The position numbers and the translations under genes are program-made. Shown one piece after another: positions 10,985-22,628 of a stretch of 64,000 bases of DNA. Numbering within the stretch: the first letter of the stretch is position 1; each line of letters opens with the position of its first letter. Under the pieces are notes generated by a model, which saw nothing but the letters and a program-made list of their open reading frames with translations, did no database searches and was not told the origin of the DNA. The stretch comes from Siphonodentalium dalli (Eukaryota; Mollusca; Scaphopoda; Gadilida; Siphonodentaliidae). The stretch is from assembly GCA_032622095.1 (NCBI GenBank), contig CP136069.1:12108036-12172035 (forward strand). Reading direction: 5' to 3'.

Positions 10985-11560
10985 GAGTTTCCAACACCAC
11001 TTAACGAGTGTCATCTAAGGAGCTTAAGTCCACGCATCTGGGGTCTCAAACCACCATCTTAATTAATATAGTATACCAAACCAGTACAGTCCATAGAACG
11101 GGCACTGCCAATTGCCAACCAGTGTCCCGAACCACCCAATGCGCATCCCAATCGACACAACTAGTGTCGCAAACCATCCAAATGGTGCCCAAACACGCTG
11201 TGATGAGTAATCCAAACCATCCAACGATTGACACCATATATCACCCAGAGAATGTCCCAAATCATCGACGCGGTGTTCCAAACCTCACAACAAGCATCTC
11301 AAATCATCAATTGAGAACCCCACACCATCCCATGTGTGTCCAATAAAACCAATCAATGAGTGTTCATACCCATCCAATGGCCGTCCCATGCAACATGACG
11401 ATTGCCTCAAACCACCCGGACCAAGAATGTCTAAAAACAATCCGCCTGGTGCCCAAAACCACCCCATGCAGAATGACCCACACCATCGAATGACTACAAC
11501 TATTATACAAAATCATCCATCGGATATCTCGAACAACCCAGCGAGTGTCTCTTGGTTTGG
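10985..11560 (+). repeat. degenerate ~24-bp minisatellite, C-rich strand
   Basis: Units resemble AACCATCCAATGAGTGTCCC and are heavily diverged. The same unit in reverse complement (GGGACACTCATTGGATGGTT) fills 11560-12790, so the minisatellite switches strand close to the centre of the element. Confidence 0.8.
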
Positions 11561-12790
11561 ATTTTAAACCCATTGGGTGGTTTGGAACACTCATTTGATG
11601 GTCTTTTACTCTTTATCCTTGACCGTAGCTTCTTGACATTTTGCGAAAATCCTGTGCCATAGGGTGCATCGCATATACAAGGAAATGCATTGGCCTAATA
11701 TTACTTACCTTGGCCATGTGAGTCACAGAATTTTCATAACATATGCAGGACTCCCTATGGGAGACCGGCATACATGTATATGTGAGAATGCATGGCACAG
11801 GATCATTAATGCTGTATCAGCACATCACCCGTCATGAAAGGGTTGAATACTCGGGGGAGGGTTTTGTACACTTGTTTAAATGTATTGAGATGCAAGTTAG
11901 TAGATGGTTTATAACACCATTTGGATGGATTGGGAACTCAATGGCTGGTTTGTTATACTAGTTGTATGGTTTGGGTCACTCGGTGGGTGGTTGTAACACC
12001 CATTGCATGGTTTGAGACAAAAGTTGAATTGCTTTGGACACTCGACTTGGATATGGGACACACGTGTGGTTGAATGTGACATTGAGACGACTTTTGGTGG
12101 TTTTAACCTATTTGGTTAGGAACACCAGTTGCATTGTTTGGGGCACTACTAGTACCATGCACTGTGATTTGGAACAACAGTTGCAGGGTTACGACACTGA
12201 TCGGGTGAATGAGACACTCCTTGGATGGCCTGTGATACCCATTGTGTGGGTTAGGGTACCAGATGCATGGTTTGGAGGACTATCTGTGCTGGTCGGGAAT
12301 CAGGTGCATATCGTACAGGGCACTACTTAATTGTTTGTGCCACCCGTTGGAAAGTTTGAGACCAATTGGGTGGTTTTAGACACTAGATGTGCATATGGGA
12401 CATACGAATGGTGGAATGAGACACTCATTTGTCGACTGGTTCACTGATTGGGCCGTGGAATGGATTGAGACGACAGTTGGTGGTTAGGGACACCCGTTGT
12501 ATGACATAGAACTCTCTTCGGATGGCCTGGGACAACAAAATTGGTGCATATGGGACACTCTTTTCCTTTCGAACATTCGCTGGATTGTTTGTGACACTCA
12601 TTTGGTGGTTTGGGGCATTCATTGGATGGATTGGCCCGCTCATTGTATGATTTGGATCACACGTTGTGTGATTAGGGACACTCATTTTTGGTAGTTTGGG
12701 ACAAAACCTGTGTTCAATTGTTTGGGGCACTACCATGCGCTGTGGTTTGGAACAATCGTTGCAGGGCTACAATACTCGTGGTAATTTAGA
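11561..12790 (-). repeat. degenerate ~24-bp minisatellite, reverse block
   Basis: Units resemble GGTTTGGGACACTCATTGG and GGATGGTTTGGGGCACTC. Apart from the central remnant described separately, the block is continuous and mirrors 10985-11560. Open frames in it are repeat artefacts. Confidence 0.8.
11640..11860. repeat. centre of the hAT-like palindrome: remnants of the hairpin module and of a satellite-F unit
   Basis: GCATCGCATATACAAGGAAA and TGCATTGGCCTAATAT, then TATGTGAGAATGCATGGCAC, are decayed pieces of the 69-bp hairpin module. At 11805-11850, AATGCTGTATCAGCACA and CCCGTCATGAAAGGG match the unit of the satellite at 46385-47310. Confidence 0.6.
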
Positions 12791-13399
12791 TGGCACGTGA
12801 TACTCATTGTGTAAAGCACTTCAACTGTTGACTTCCGATTGCAATTTTCGTCATCATTTTTGAAAACTCGGGTTTTGACTTACTGTTATCGTATTATGAT
12901 TGGACATCATGTATGGTGGCGCAACTGGCACCTACGGTGAAAGTTACTGTAAAATGCACTTTTTGTTACTTTCGGTTGCCATTTTGTCCTCCATTTTGGA
13001 CTCTTTTTTTTCAGTCAAATTATGCAGGAAATGACAGGCATATGGCATGGAATCAAGAACAATAGGTTTTTGCTGAACATGTATGTAGTGAGTGGGGTAT
13101 ACTCGGAAATCGCCGCCATATTGCCCGGAACATACACTGTCACCTTTTAACGTCTAAATTGTTTGAGTAGACATCCTTATGAAAAATGAATGAAGTTTAA
13201 TCCTGGGGGGGTGCACGTTTGATCGACCTGGTTCCCGGACTAAAATTTCAATTTTCGTTTTCTTACATATTTTACTACATTTTTTTATAATAAAAAATAA
13301 CGAATTTTCTTCCCTGAAACGCGCGGAACGTTTGTGGTCAGTAGATTTGTATATTTATATAAATTTTTCCAGGTTCACCTTAAAATTGTGCTTTGTATT

Positions 13400-13790
13400 C
13401 GACAGTATGTGAAAATAAAAGATTTTTTTTTTTTTGGGTACATTCAGAAACCCCTTCTGAAATGAAAACGCCAGGAAATTTCATTTCAGAAATTGTGTAT
13501 TATCGATCAGTGATGATTATGGCACTATTAATACAAAAATCAGCTTTGTACTCGAAAGTGCAAATAGAAGTAATGTTTTGTGGTTTTGGGGGTACTATCA
13601 GAAACCCCCTTCTGAAATGAAAACGCCAGGAAATTTTGTTTCAGAAATTGTGTATTATTGATCAGTGATTGCTGGAGCACTATTAATATAAAAATCAGCT
13701 TTGTACTCAAAAATGCAAATAGTCATTTTTGGAGTTTTTGTGGGGTCTCCGGCCCCAAAACGCCAGGAATGCGGAACTTAAGAAATCGGA
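13400..13790. repeat. ~150-bp direct repeats in the right arm
   Basis: CCCCTTCTGAAATGAAAACG, GCCAGGAAATTTCATTTCAG, a GTGTATTATCGATCAGTGAT-like block and GTACTCGAAAGTGCAAATAG occur at about 13450 and again at about 13600. These are the mirror image of 8800-9170. Confidence 0.85.
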
Positions 13791-13798
13791 TTTCTTCA

Positions 13799-13870
13799 AA
13801 CGTTCCTGGGGTGGAACAAATCTGGGGCATCAAATCTTTCGTACGCAATTGTGCAAATTGAACCCAGCAG
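13799..13870 (+). pseudogene. right-arm copy of the coding-like segment
   Basis: The plus-strand frame reads EIGFLQTFLGWNK then SGASNLSYAIVQIEPS, and a one-base insertion then shifts it relative to the left-arm frame. Two upstream codons differ from the left arm in a way that matters: CAA here versus TGA there. Beyond about 13885 the arms are no longer alignable by eye. The segment is outward-facing, as in the left arm. Confidence 0.45.
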
Positions 13871-14109
13871 GCTCTCGGACAATTACAGCTATATAATTGT
13901 TGTAGTCCGATACCAATGTTAGTTATAGTTATCTGATAAACTGTTCACACCACAATAGATCAAACACCAACATGCACGTTTATTCTGAATGACATACATT
14001 CAAAATTACCTATGTTGGCTAACTTGGCAACCTTGTGCTTCAATTTTTGTGAGTTCATATCATTTGCATATGTTATCTAGACGCAAAAAAACGAGACTAC
14101 ACCAAAGTA

Positions 14110-14215
14110 ACACCGATTCGAACATATCCGAATCAGCAGACCGATTCGGTGTCGATCTCGAATCGGGTGCCCGATATCGACATCGAATCGAATCTCGAAT
14201 ATTCGCAGGTCCCTA
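14110..14215 (-). repeat. right terminal inverted repeat of the hAT-like element
   Basis: Reverse-complemented it begins TAGGGACCTGCGAATATTCG and continues with GATTCGATTCGATGTCGATA, pairing with 8245-8340. Confidence 0.75.
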
Positions 14216-14223
14216 AATCATAA

Positions 14224-14994
14224 CATTATTTTTATGATAGCCCTTAAAATGGTGAAACCCAAATTTGAGCCCGTGCAGTGAAAACATATGTCAGCTTTTC
14301 CTGATTCATGTCCAGATACAGGAGGGTCCAGATATGTCCCAATATCCATATTGCATGCCAGAATCTAAGATATAGGCACATACCCATTTTTTATGATGAT
14401 CCCTTAAAATGGTGAACCCCAAATTTGAGCCCGTGCAGTGAAAACCTAAGTCAACTATACCCGAGTCATGTCCAGATGCAGGACGGTCCAGATATGTCCC
14501 AATATCCATATTTTATTACATAATCCAAAGATATAGGCCATTAGAATTTTCTATAATGGGCCCTTAAAATGGTAAACCCCAAATTGGAGCCGTTTAAACA
14601 GAAGTAAACTATACCTGAGTCATGTTCAGATGCAGGATGATCCAGATATGTCCCGATATCCATATTATATGCCAGAATCCAACGATATAGTCACATACCA
14701 ATCTTTTATGATGGACCCTTAAAATTGTGAATCCCAAAGTTGAGCTTGTGCAGTGAAAACCTATGCCAAATCTATGTCAACTATACCCGAGTCATGTCCA
14801 GATGCAGGATGGTCCAGATGTGATCCAATATTCATATTATATCCCAGAATCCAAAGATATAGGCACATAACAATTTTATATGATGGGCCCTTAAAATGGT
14901 GAGCCCCAAATTTGAGCCCGTGCAGGTGTAACCTAAGTAAACTATTCTCCTGATATTCAAATAAGATGCCAGAACCACAAATTTGAGCCAGTGC
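14224..14994 (-). repeat. tandem repeat B, second block (~5 units)
   Basis: The array resumes in the unit broken at 8236 (TTTTTATGATAGCCCTTAAA). The first complete unit has the same TTTTCCTGATTCATGTCCAG and ATTGCATGCCAGAATCTAAG variants as 7430-7520. The block ends at the next insertion. Confidence 0.9.
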
Positions 14995-16760
14995 GGGGGG
15001 GGGGGGGTGCAAAACAAATTCCGGCACGTATGTCGGGGTGGGTGGGTGATCAAAGCCACCAACAAACAATTTTGTCCGCAACTAAAAACAAAATTTCCTG
15101 CTTGTTTTTTTAGTGTTTTGGCAATGAGTTGGGCTGCAAAACCACTTTGAATGAGAGAAATAATGTAACTCTAACTGGCAAACTGACTGCAGACAGTTAT
15201 CCAGTTGTATTTTTTATAAATGGGTGTTAGTCCATGGGAAATTCGAACGTGATCCTGCATGAGCGATTTTTAAAAAGCAAAGTCTGCCTTTTGATGTTAA
15301 ACCGAGCTAATCAAATATACACACTTGTAATAAAATATACTGACTGTAGACTTATTCAGTTTTGTACTACAGGATGGTGCAGCTGATAAGTTATATATTA
15401 TACACTGAACGGCACTAAGGGAATTGTCATATAAACAATAACCATTATCATAACAAAATTATCTTGTTTTAGAATAATCTGCATATAAAACAAACACAAA
15501 TAACATTTAGCATAAAGGTATAAAAGAAAAATAAGAGGAATGCTCATCACTATAAAACTATGAAACAGCAACTGGGCCCAGCTGGGCTGATTAAAAATAA
15601 AATTTTAAAATAAAAAAGTAAACACTGTGATAACAGGACATAGAGTATTTGGCATCACTATTAGACTAGATATCTTCTTTTGATAAAACATAACAATAAG
15701 CCATGTAAAACCTCCTTTGATTGTCAAATTTTACCAAGTTTGGTTTTCAAAGTTTGATTATACCAATAAAACTTTACTATAGTCATTCTGCCTATATAAC
15801 TGTTCATAATTCAAAATAAGTATTAATGGCGACATTATTTCATGTGAATCTATGGCTTGTTTTATCACAATCTAGACATTGATCTAAACACAATTAAATG
15901 GGCAAATAAAACAAATGAAAAACAAATCTGGACGGCTTGTCAGTAAAACAACCTTTGTCATAACAATGTAAAAATAGAAGTGGATTTCTCATCGCATAAA
16001 GTTGGCACATGATAATATTGAGCTAAGACTGAATGTTACAGACTTATTCAACTAAAAACATAAAACAAAAAAGAAAATACCAAACATTCTCATCTATAGA
16101 CTGCTGTAACCTTGTTCCTCAACTTAACAATTGTTCAAATCAACAAAACCGACTTTAACCATACATAATGCACACTAAGTGTGCGTTCGATTTGTCAACT
16201 TGACACATTTGGACACATATTTACAAAAGTAGTAAGAAATAAATGTTGCTTCTTATTGCTTTTAAATGAAGAAGTGAGCTACGTAACTGATCAGCTGTCA
16301 AAAATATCTTTTAATCATAGTTGTATCTCAAATCGGACTATATATTCTGATAAGGCAGCATTGCATAATTCCATTTCTTTAAATGTTGGGAGATAGCTTT
16401 CGAATCACTGGTCGAATCAGGTAGAATATCAAAATGTTACTAGCGCCATAGATGTGTTCTGACATCCATTCAGAAAACGAAAATAGTCATGCTTGTGTTT
16501 TCTCAAAACATAGGAAGCTCACATAGTAGTATGGGCCTAAATTCACTTGAAAGTTATTAACAACTGTTTCCGCCGGTTTTCGCATCTTTATTACTGTTTT
16601 AGTGTTTTAAGGGGGGTGGGTGTCAAAAAATGGTCGGAAAAAAATGTCGAAAACGGAAAAAAATTTGGCGGTGGGGGTGGGTGGGTAAAAAAAATGATCG
16701 AAAGGGAAAAAATGCCATACGTGCCTGAATTTTTTTTCCGACTCCACCCCCTGCCAGTGC
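14987..16760. mobile_element. TIR element (1758 bp) inserted in repeat B, flanked by GCCAGTGC
   Basis: The element (14995-16752) is flanked on both sides by GCCAGTGC, an 8-bp duplication of the B-unit sequence. Its left end is a G-run followed by ACAAATTCCGGCACGTATGT and GGGGTGGGTGGGTG. The right end, reverse-complemented, is AGGGGGTGGAGTCGG followed by TTCAGGCACGTATGGCA. The last 155 bp (16598-16752) look like a complete short copy of the same family, with GGGGTGGGTGTC at its left. An 8-bp TSD again suggests hAT, but the G-run makes the exact left end uncertain. The interior (15110-16590) is AT-rich with no coding frame. Confidence 0.65.
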
Positions 16761-16903
16761 AGTGAAACCCTATGTCAGCTATACCTGAGGCAAGTCCGGA
16801 TTCAGGAGGGTCCAGATATGTCCCATTATCCACAATATATCCCAGAATCTAAATGTTTAAACACATACCCTTTTTCTATGATTGACCCTTAAAATGGTGA
16901 ACC
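16761..16903 (-). repeat. tandem repeat B, third block (one unit)
   Basis: This starts AGTGAAACCCTATGTCAGCT and continues through CAGGAGGGTCCAGATATGTC to CCCTTAAAATGGTGAACC, where the next element begins. Confidence 0.85.
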
Positions 16904-17464
16904 CTGTGTAGTGGGAACTGGGGTGGAGTGGGACATTTTTTCTTTGAATGCTCATTACTCAATTTGTGCTACATGACTGTTGCTTTTTGTACTATTTATA
17001 CACCATTGCCATCTTGATATATTTTCCATGCTGGCAACTTAAACAAGGTACCCAAATGTCTCACACTTCCCCGGGTCAGGGGGTATAGTTGGTCACCCAT
17101 TGGAATTCCATAACATACCCTATAACAACAACTGAAATAGTTATTCATTCAAAGGGGGAAATTCGTTCTGTGGTAACACGCATGCATATAGTTGAAACAC
17201 AAGGCTTTATTGATAATTCCACTCAATCGGGGAGGAGTGGGACAGTTTCAATCCACAGGGCCCAATTATAATCTGACAAATTGAAAACAGTTCTGTTTGG
17301 GGTCTACATGTAGAAGATAAAAGCAACCAGGAATGGTATTTTCCAAAGATCTGCTCAACTCTATATTACTGTAACTAACAGTCCCAATGTACACCGAGCC
17401 ACATGTCCCACTCTAATCCGACATAGTCATATATCAGTTGAGTCAATATTTTAGCAACACGCCT

Positions 17465-17960
17465 ATGTACTCCAGTAGCTCATGGTGGTTTTGTATGCAC
17501 TTGTATGCCCAGAGCAAAACTCTTCATAAATCCACTAATTGAAGGTACACGAACAATATTTGGTTGGTGACACATTTCCCATTGAGGGCGAAATGGTTCA
17601 AATGGTCACGCCCCTTTTTGCGCGAAGTACTACCACCCGCCGTGACTATATCTCCAGAACCGTTGGACATAGGGGGTCGTGTGACCACTCAAAATATGCG
17701 GAATGGCCACATTATGGGGAGTCAGCAATACATTTTGATATCCAAAATTCAATGGTTTTGAAGATAATTGCCAAAAACAAAACAAAATCTATATTTAAGG
17801 GCTCAATTTTGGGGTTCAGCACTTTTATCTCAAAGCTGAGCCCCCAATTATAATTTTATTGACCTATATTCATCGGTGCCACATACAAGTATTATTTATG
17901 ATATTTTCTGTACCATTATCGTTTGGGATTGACCTTCAAGGGGCTCTTGACCCTGAAAAT
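17465..17960 (+). repeat. left arm of the inner inverted repeat
   Basis: Landmarks are AGTAGCTCATGGTGGTTTTG, TGACACATTTCCCATTGAGG, CTATATCTCCAGAACCGTTG and GCTCTTGACCCTGAAAAT. All occur in reverse order at 20815-21308. Confidence 0.9.
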
Positions 17961-20680
17961 AAGGTTTTTGGATGGAATATGTTGGTCGTAGAATGAAAAA
18001 CAGACATTTTCCCAATAATAAAGATGTTGAGGAAATCATCAATTATGGGGTATTTGATCAGTAACCTAAAACTCCTACAAAAAGGTTACCTGGTGATATA
18101 ATTTGAATGTAGTTCATCTTTTGTTATAAATGGAATGACATATATCGCATTAGCTATATACTTGTAAATGAGTTCAATGCGTTATTTTCTTTAAACTTAT
18201 GGGAAAACAGGGTGTTTTTATGGTATTCTAATGTTGAATTGAATTATACTCAGCCCACAAGTAGGTTTAGTAAATGTTGAGTTACTACAATTTGATCAAT
18301 CAGTATAATTCGGTAATCGAGCGGGTTGTGTCTGTATCAGTCCCACTTCAATTTTGGTTGGCTGCATCACCATTTTGTATAAAGGTTCTACAATTTCCCT
18401 AGCACGTACATTATTTTAGAACAAATAATGGCTAGCCTGGCATGATTGCCTATATTTATATCCTGATATATGTATATGTACATGTAGATGTATATTTGCC
18501 CTAAATTGTTTCTGGTTCAAATTTGGGTGTTTGTAAGAAAATAAGTCATAAGAAAGATGCAGTTGCAGTAATGTTAAAATATATTGTCCTGTTCAAAACT
18601 AACAAATACATTTCCAGTTATAATAAATCCAAACATTAAAAATATAGGGCTTCCATATATACAGAATATTTTCCAACTTGACAATCGTTCCTTGTGTTCA
18701 ACTGAGTGAATTCATGTGAGGTTTGTGGAAATTTATTTGCCAAGCTTGATTCTAAAGTGTCTAGCTTTATGGGCTTGAAATTCCGAATGCAATCCTGTTG
18801 CGTTGTGAGCTCAGCGAGAGAGAGAGAGAGAGTTAGAAGACAAATACAAGCATCAGTTGATATGCAGATTATAAATACATATAAATCTACATTCTGCAGG
18901 TAGCCATGCTATGCAATCCTCCCTCATGTTTCAACTTATCAAGGAACAATGATCACATTACCATTGACTATGATAGTCTGACGTTTTTGTAGATTTTGTA
19001 GATTTGTGGATGTTGTAGATTTTGTAGATTTCTGGATGTTGTAATGCAATATAGATCTCCATTATAGTTGCACAAATTTATTTTTCATTTCGTCCCTTTA
19101 AATTGACTTTTATTTGTATTATATGTGCCACTCCAGAAATGTCAGTAAAAGTACTGTAAACCGTTTGGTTTGATGTTATAGGCACAGGAGATATATATAT
19201 ACTTTTCATGTCAAATATGTGAACCATGCATGTACGTGTATCTGTGTCAGTCACCTTATGGGTATGATGTACATGCAGTAACTACATGTATATTCTAGTG
19301 AAATTTATGGTCATGCCTACGTATATGTATGTACCTGATTCTAACACAATGATTGTCGGGTTATAATCTATGTTTGGGGAAAGTTACTATGTATTTTTCA
19401 TTTGTGTTGCATTTGTCAATATTAATGGGCCCCAGGAGCCCAGATGTTACTAGTGCAGAGCCCATTTAATTTTCATGAGACTGGTGGACTTCATGTCTAT
19501 ACTCCTAAATAAACATGACTCTGAGTCTTATCAGACCAAGACGGTATTGTGTAGGTTTTACTAAAATTATATTTAGAAAAGACCCAATCATTATTTTTCC
19601 ACTGCCCTATATATCACAAAATTTTCATGTGGCAGTATTCATCCCAAGTTTAGTGGTGATGCTAATAAATTTAGTATGATATTCAGGTAGAGCAAAGCGA
19701 TCTGAACAAATCGAGGATAAGCCACTATGTGTAGAAAACATTAAAAAACATGTATATTGTGAAATATTTCAATAATGGGTGCTGGTTTTTACAAAATGGC
19801 CATAATTGAGATGACTATTCCTGTTAAGCGTACACATTAAATATTTTGAAGTATATACAATGTATGTTCTTGAATGTTTCATACAGACACTGACTTTTGC
19901 ACAAATTGCTCGGATTAGCCAAACAATGCAAAAATAACTAACTTTAGGTAAAATGATGGTACTTAACAGAATCGCTTTGACCTACAAACATCATACTAGT
20001 AGCAATCCAGCAGTACCCATCAGCATAACATAACATTAGCAGGACCACTTAACCTGGGGTGGTGTTGAAAATGAAAATATCTTTAAAATGGTAAGTTATG
20101 AGGGCTGTTAGCTATTATGTAGAATTATGTTAGTGAAATTATAGACCCTCATCTTCTCCAACATGCAAGTGCTGCAACTATCATGGCCAATCAAAACTAA
20201 TTCCATCATTTCCTAAAACTTTTTGTGAGATGAGGTGTCCTCTTGGAAGAATTGATTACTTCTGAAATATATACTGGTATATATGGTCATCTCTCATCTG
20301 ATTACACCATGTTTTACTATGCCCAGATGCAATACCCATTTTAGGATCGCAACATGTGGCTGCTGCATGAAGCAAACAGCTGGTAATTCCATTTAGTAAA
20401 AGTGTTTAGCATGTTTCATAGCTTGGTCACTTAAATCAGATCAGCTGTTAAATGTTGATAACACATTTTGAAAACCTGTTTTGTTCAATCTGTACATTTC
20501 TGTTGATTAGAGCACAATTGTTACCTGATTTATGGTAAAGCACACCAGTTTCCAAGGCATGTTCAGCCGTGAAGAGCTCATGGTGTGTGTCGGGTTCAAC
20601 ACATCATCAGCAGCAATTTCCAGCTAATCCCATTGTGTGGTCAATTGTGCTCTTAAGTCGATCAGAGAATTTGGATAGTT
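17961..20680. other. spacer of the axial element
   Basis: This is AT-rich sequence with a short (GA)n run at 18818-18834 and a small TTGTAGATTT-type repeat at about 18990-19045. I see no transposase, RNA gene or splice-supported exon. Confidence 0.5.
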
Positions 20681-21308
20681 CTTTAAAAAGTGTCATACAT
20701 ATGCTGTGGCCTTCCTGGTATTGTGTACTTGTGGTGCGTAACATGCTGAAATCGTTTTTTGGCAATTATCTTAAAAACCATTGACTTTTGGTCATGAAAA
20801 TATATTACTGACCCCCCATAATGTGGATTTTCAGGATCAAGAGCTCCTTGAAGATGAATCCCATCCGACAATGGTACAGAAATTATACCTATACGTGGTA
20901 CCGATGGATATAGATCAATAAAATTCGCATTGGGGGCTCTGCTTTGAGATAAAAGTGCTGGAACCCCAAAATTGGGCCCTTAAAAATGGATTTATTTTTG
21001 TTTTTGGCAATTATCTTAAAAACCATTGACTTTTGGATATGAAAATGTATTAATGACTCCCCATAATGTGGCCATTCCGCACATTTTGAGTGGTCACACG
21101 ACCCCATATGTCCAACGGTTCTGGAGATATAGTCACGGCGGGTGGTAGTACTTTGCGCAAAAAGAGGCGTGGCCATTTGACCCATTTCGCCCTCAATGGG
21201 AAATGTGTCACCAACCAAATATTGTTTGTGTACCTTCAATTAGTGGATTCATGAAGAGTTTTGCTCTGGACATACACGTGCATACAACACCACCATGAGC
21301 TACTAGAG
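20680..21308 (-). repeat. right arm of the inner inverted repeat, with an extra partial copy
   Basis: Besides the mirrored arm, TTTTTGGCAATTATCTTAAA through CCCCATAATGTGG occurs twice in the same direction (about 20755-20825 and 21003-21070). This shows a secondary internal duplication. Confidence 0.85.
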
Positions 21309-21625
21309 TAATGCTAAGGTATTGAAACAGATATACAATTTGAAGCCCAACACAGTTGTTTCAGAGCTCAGAGTCGGTAAGAAAATATCTCTAATATGAA
21401 AAATTTCAAAATGTTGTGTTCGGAAAATATTGCTCAGATTCCATAAAAATCACATAAAAATATATAATATGCTTGCTACACGTTTGATTCATGTCATATG
21501 TTCTGGGGACATATTATGAGCATCAAATTAATCCATACAGAATAGGCAGCTCATCGATGGTATGGAGTTATCTCCACTGCCCACAGTACCCACAGTCCCA
21601 CTCCACCCCAGTTTCCCCTACACTG

Positions 21626-21712
21626 CAGAGACTCAAATTTGATGTTCACCATTTTAGGGGCCCATCATAGAAAATGAGTAGGTGGCTAAATCTTGGTATT
21701 CTGTGAATATAA
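21626..21712 (+). repeat. repeat B fragment, opposite orientation
   Basis: It reads CTCAAATTTGATGTTCACCA, TTTTAGGGGCCCATCATAGA and TTGGTATTCTGTGAATATAA. It is a B unit in the orientation of 29393-30365 and opposite to 6500-16903. Confidence 0.8.
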
Positions 21713-22628
21713 TAGCAACCACCCCAGTGGGTGTTTATACCTAAATGCATGTGTATTATGACGTCATATAATTTTTATATAATTTTTATATAATTTTTAT
21801 AAATTTCTATATACCATGAGAGAAATTACCGGGTACGTTTATTTGTGAATTTAGCACGTGACTTCCGGGTGGTGACTGCGCAGAATCCAGCAGAAACTAC
21901 AGGGTGCTCCGATATAACGGAGGAATATGCAGACAACAACAACAACTGATCAAATTCATTCCCAGATTCTAGAATGTACCCGACTTTCAAGTTTAGCCTA
22001 TTCAGTTCTTTCTGAGGATTAATTACAGCGTTTTCATCTGATAAAAATCATTGGTATATCATTAGCATAATAATTCATTACCCCCCGTCAAGCGACCGTC
22101 CTATCAGTGTCATCCGGCTTACGGCAGTTACTTGATCGGAAATTACTTCCGTATATCCCATAGACCGATAAGGCCTTCACCTTCGCTTCATGGCAAACAA
22201 TTTTCACAAATGTACGAGTGTACGTAGATTAATTAATCGCTTGATTTCGTGACAATCGACAGTTACTGCGTTAGGCTTCACTGTAAACTGTTACAGACAA
22301 CAATGATCAAGATTCCAGAATCATTCAATCAACCAAAAAGTTCGAAGTTCAAAGAAAGATAAAAAAAATGAAAGAACGAATTCTGTGTTACGTGTAAATT
22401 GTGATACTAAAATTGTAGTATGTTTCCAAGTTACCATCTTCAACTTCAACTTAAGTTCAAGGAATTGATATCTGATGAGGATTCTTGTGGAGTTGTGAAC
22501 ACAACAGCACAATGTGTGCTCCTGGAGGCATTTTTCTCCAAATCCAAGATTTTTTTAAAGGTAGGTCTGTTTGCTTTAAATTAAAAATTAAATTTTGATT
22601 ATTATTTCATTTAATCATTTTTGATCAT
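21713..22628. other. mostly unassigned; AT micro-repeat and a dispersed-repeat fragment
   Basis: TATAATTTTTA repeats four times at about 21768-21815. The block from about 21812 to 21900, including GCACGTGACTTCCGG, resembles 34825-34920. The rest is unique and no gene is visible. Confidence 0.5.

Larger units (their letters stand above)
8237..14223. mobile_element. hAT-like palindromic element, 5971 bp, with 8-bp TSD AATCATAA
   Basis: The element (8245-14215) starts TAGGGGTCTGCGAAT and ends in the reverse complement of TAGGGACCTGCGAAT. AATCATAA lies immediately outside both ends (8237-8244 and 14216-14223). Removing the element and one TSD restores an intact B unit. An 8-bp TSD with TAGGG termini fits the hAT superfamily. 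The arms are long and mirrored: terminal repeats, a coding-like segment, 150-bp repeats and a minisatellite appear in opposite order. No intact transposase is visible, so it is probably non-autonomous or a foldback derivative. Confidence 0.85.
16904..21625. mobile_element. palindromic TIR element, ~4.72 kb, at the axis of the repeat complex
   Basis: The left end reads CTGTGTAGTGGGAACTGGGG and the right end, reverse-complemented, CAGTGTAGGGGAAACTGGGG, both continuing TGGAGTGGGAC. A longer mirrored block pairs 17465-17960 with 20815-21308 at high identity. The CAGTG-type terminus could be hAT. The flanks are fragments of repeat B in opposite orientations, so no target duplication is visible. 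The open frames in the two arms (17539-17853 and 20889-21239) differ mainly by amino-acid-changing substitutions, which argues against coding. Confidence 0.65.

Noticed and set aside
11008-12736. Frames of 60-112 codons in the minisatellite
   Set aside because: They are produced by the ~24-bp unit and occur on both strands in mirror image.
17539-21239. Similar 104-116-codon frames in both arms of the axial element (starting KVHEQYLVGDTFPIEGEM)
   Set aside because: Comparing the arms, nearly all differences in this frame change the amino acid, unlike the hAT-arm segment. That indicates neutral drift of a non-coding repeat.
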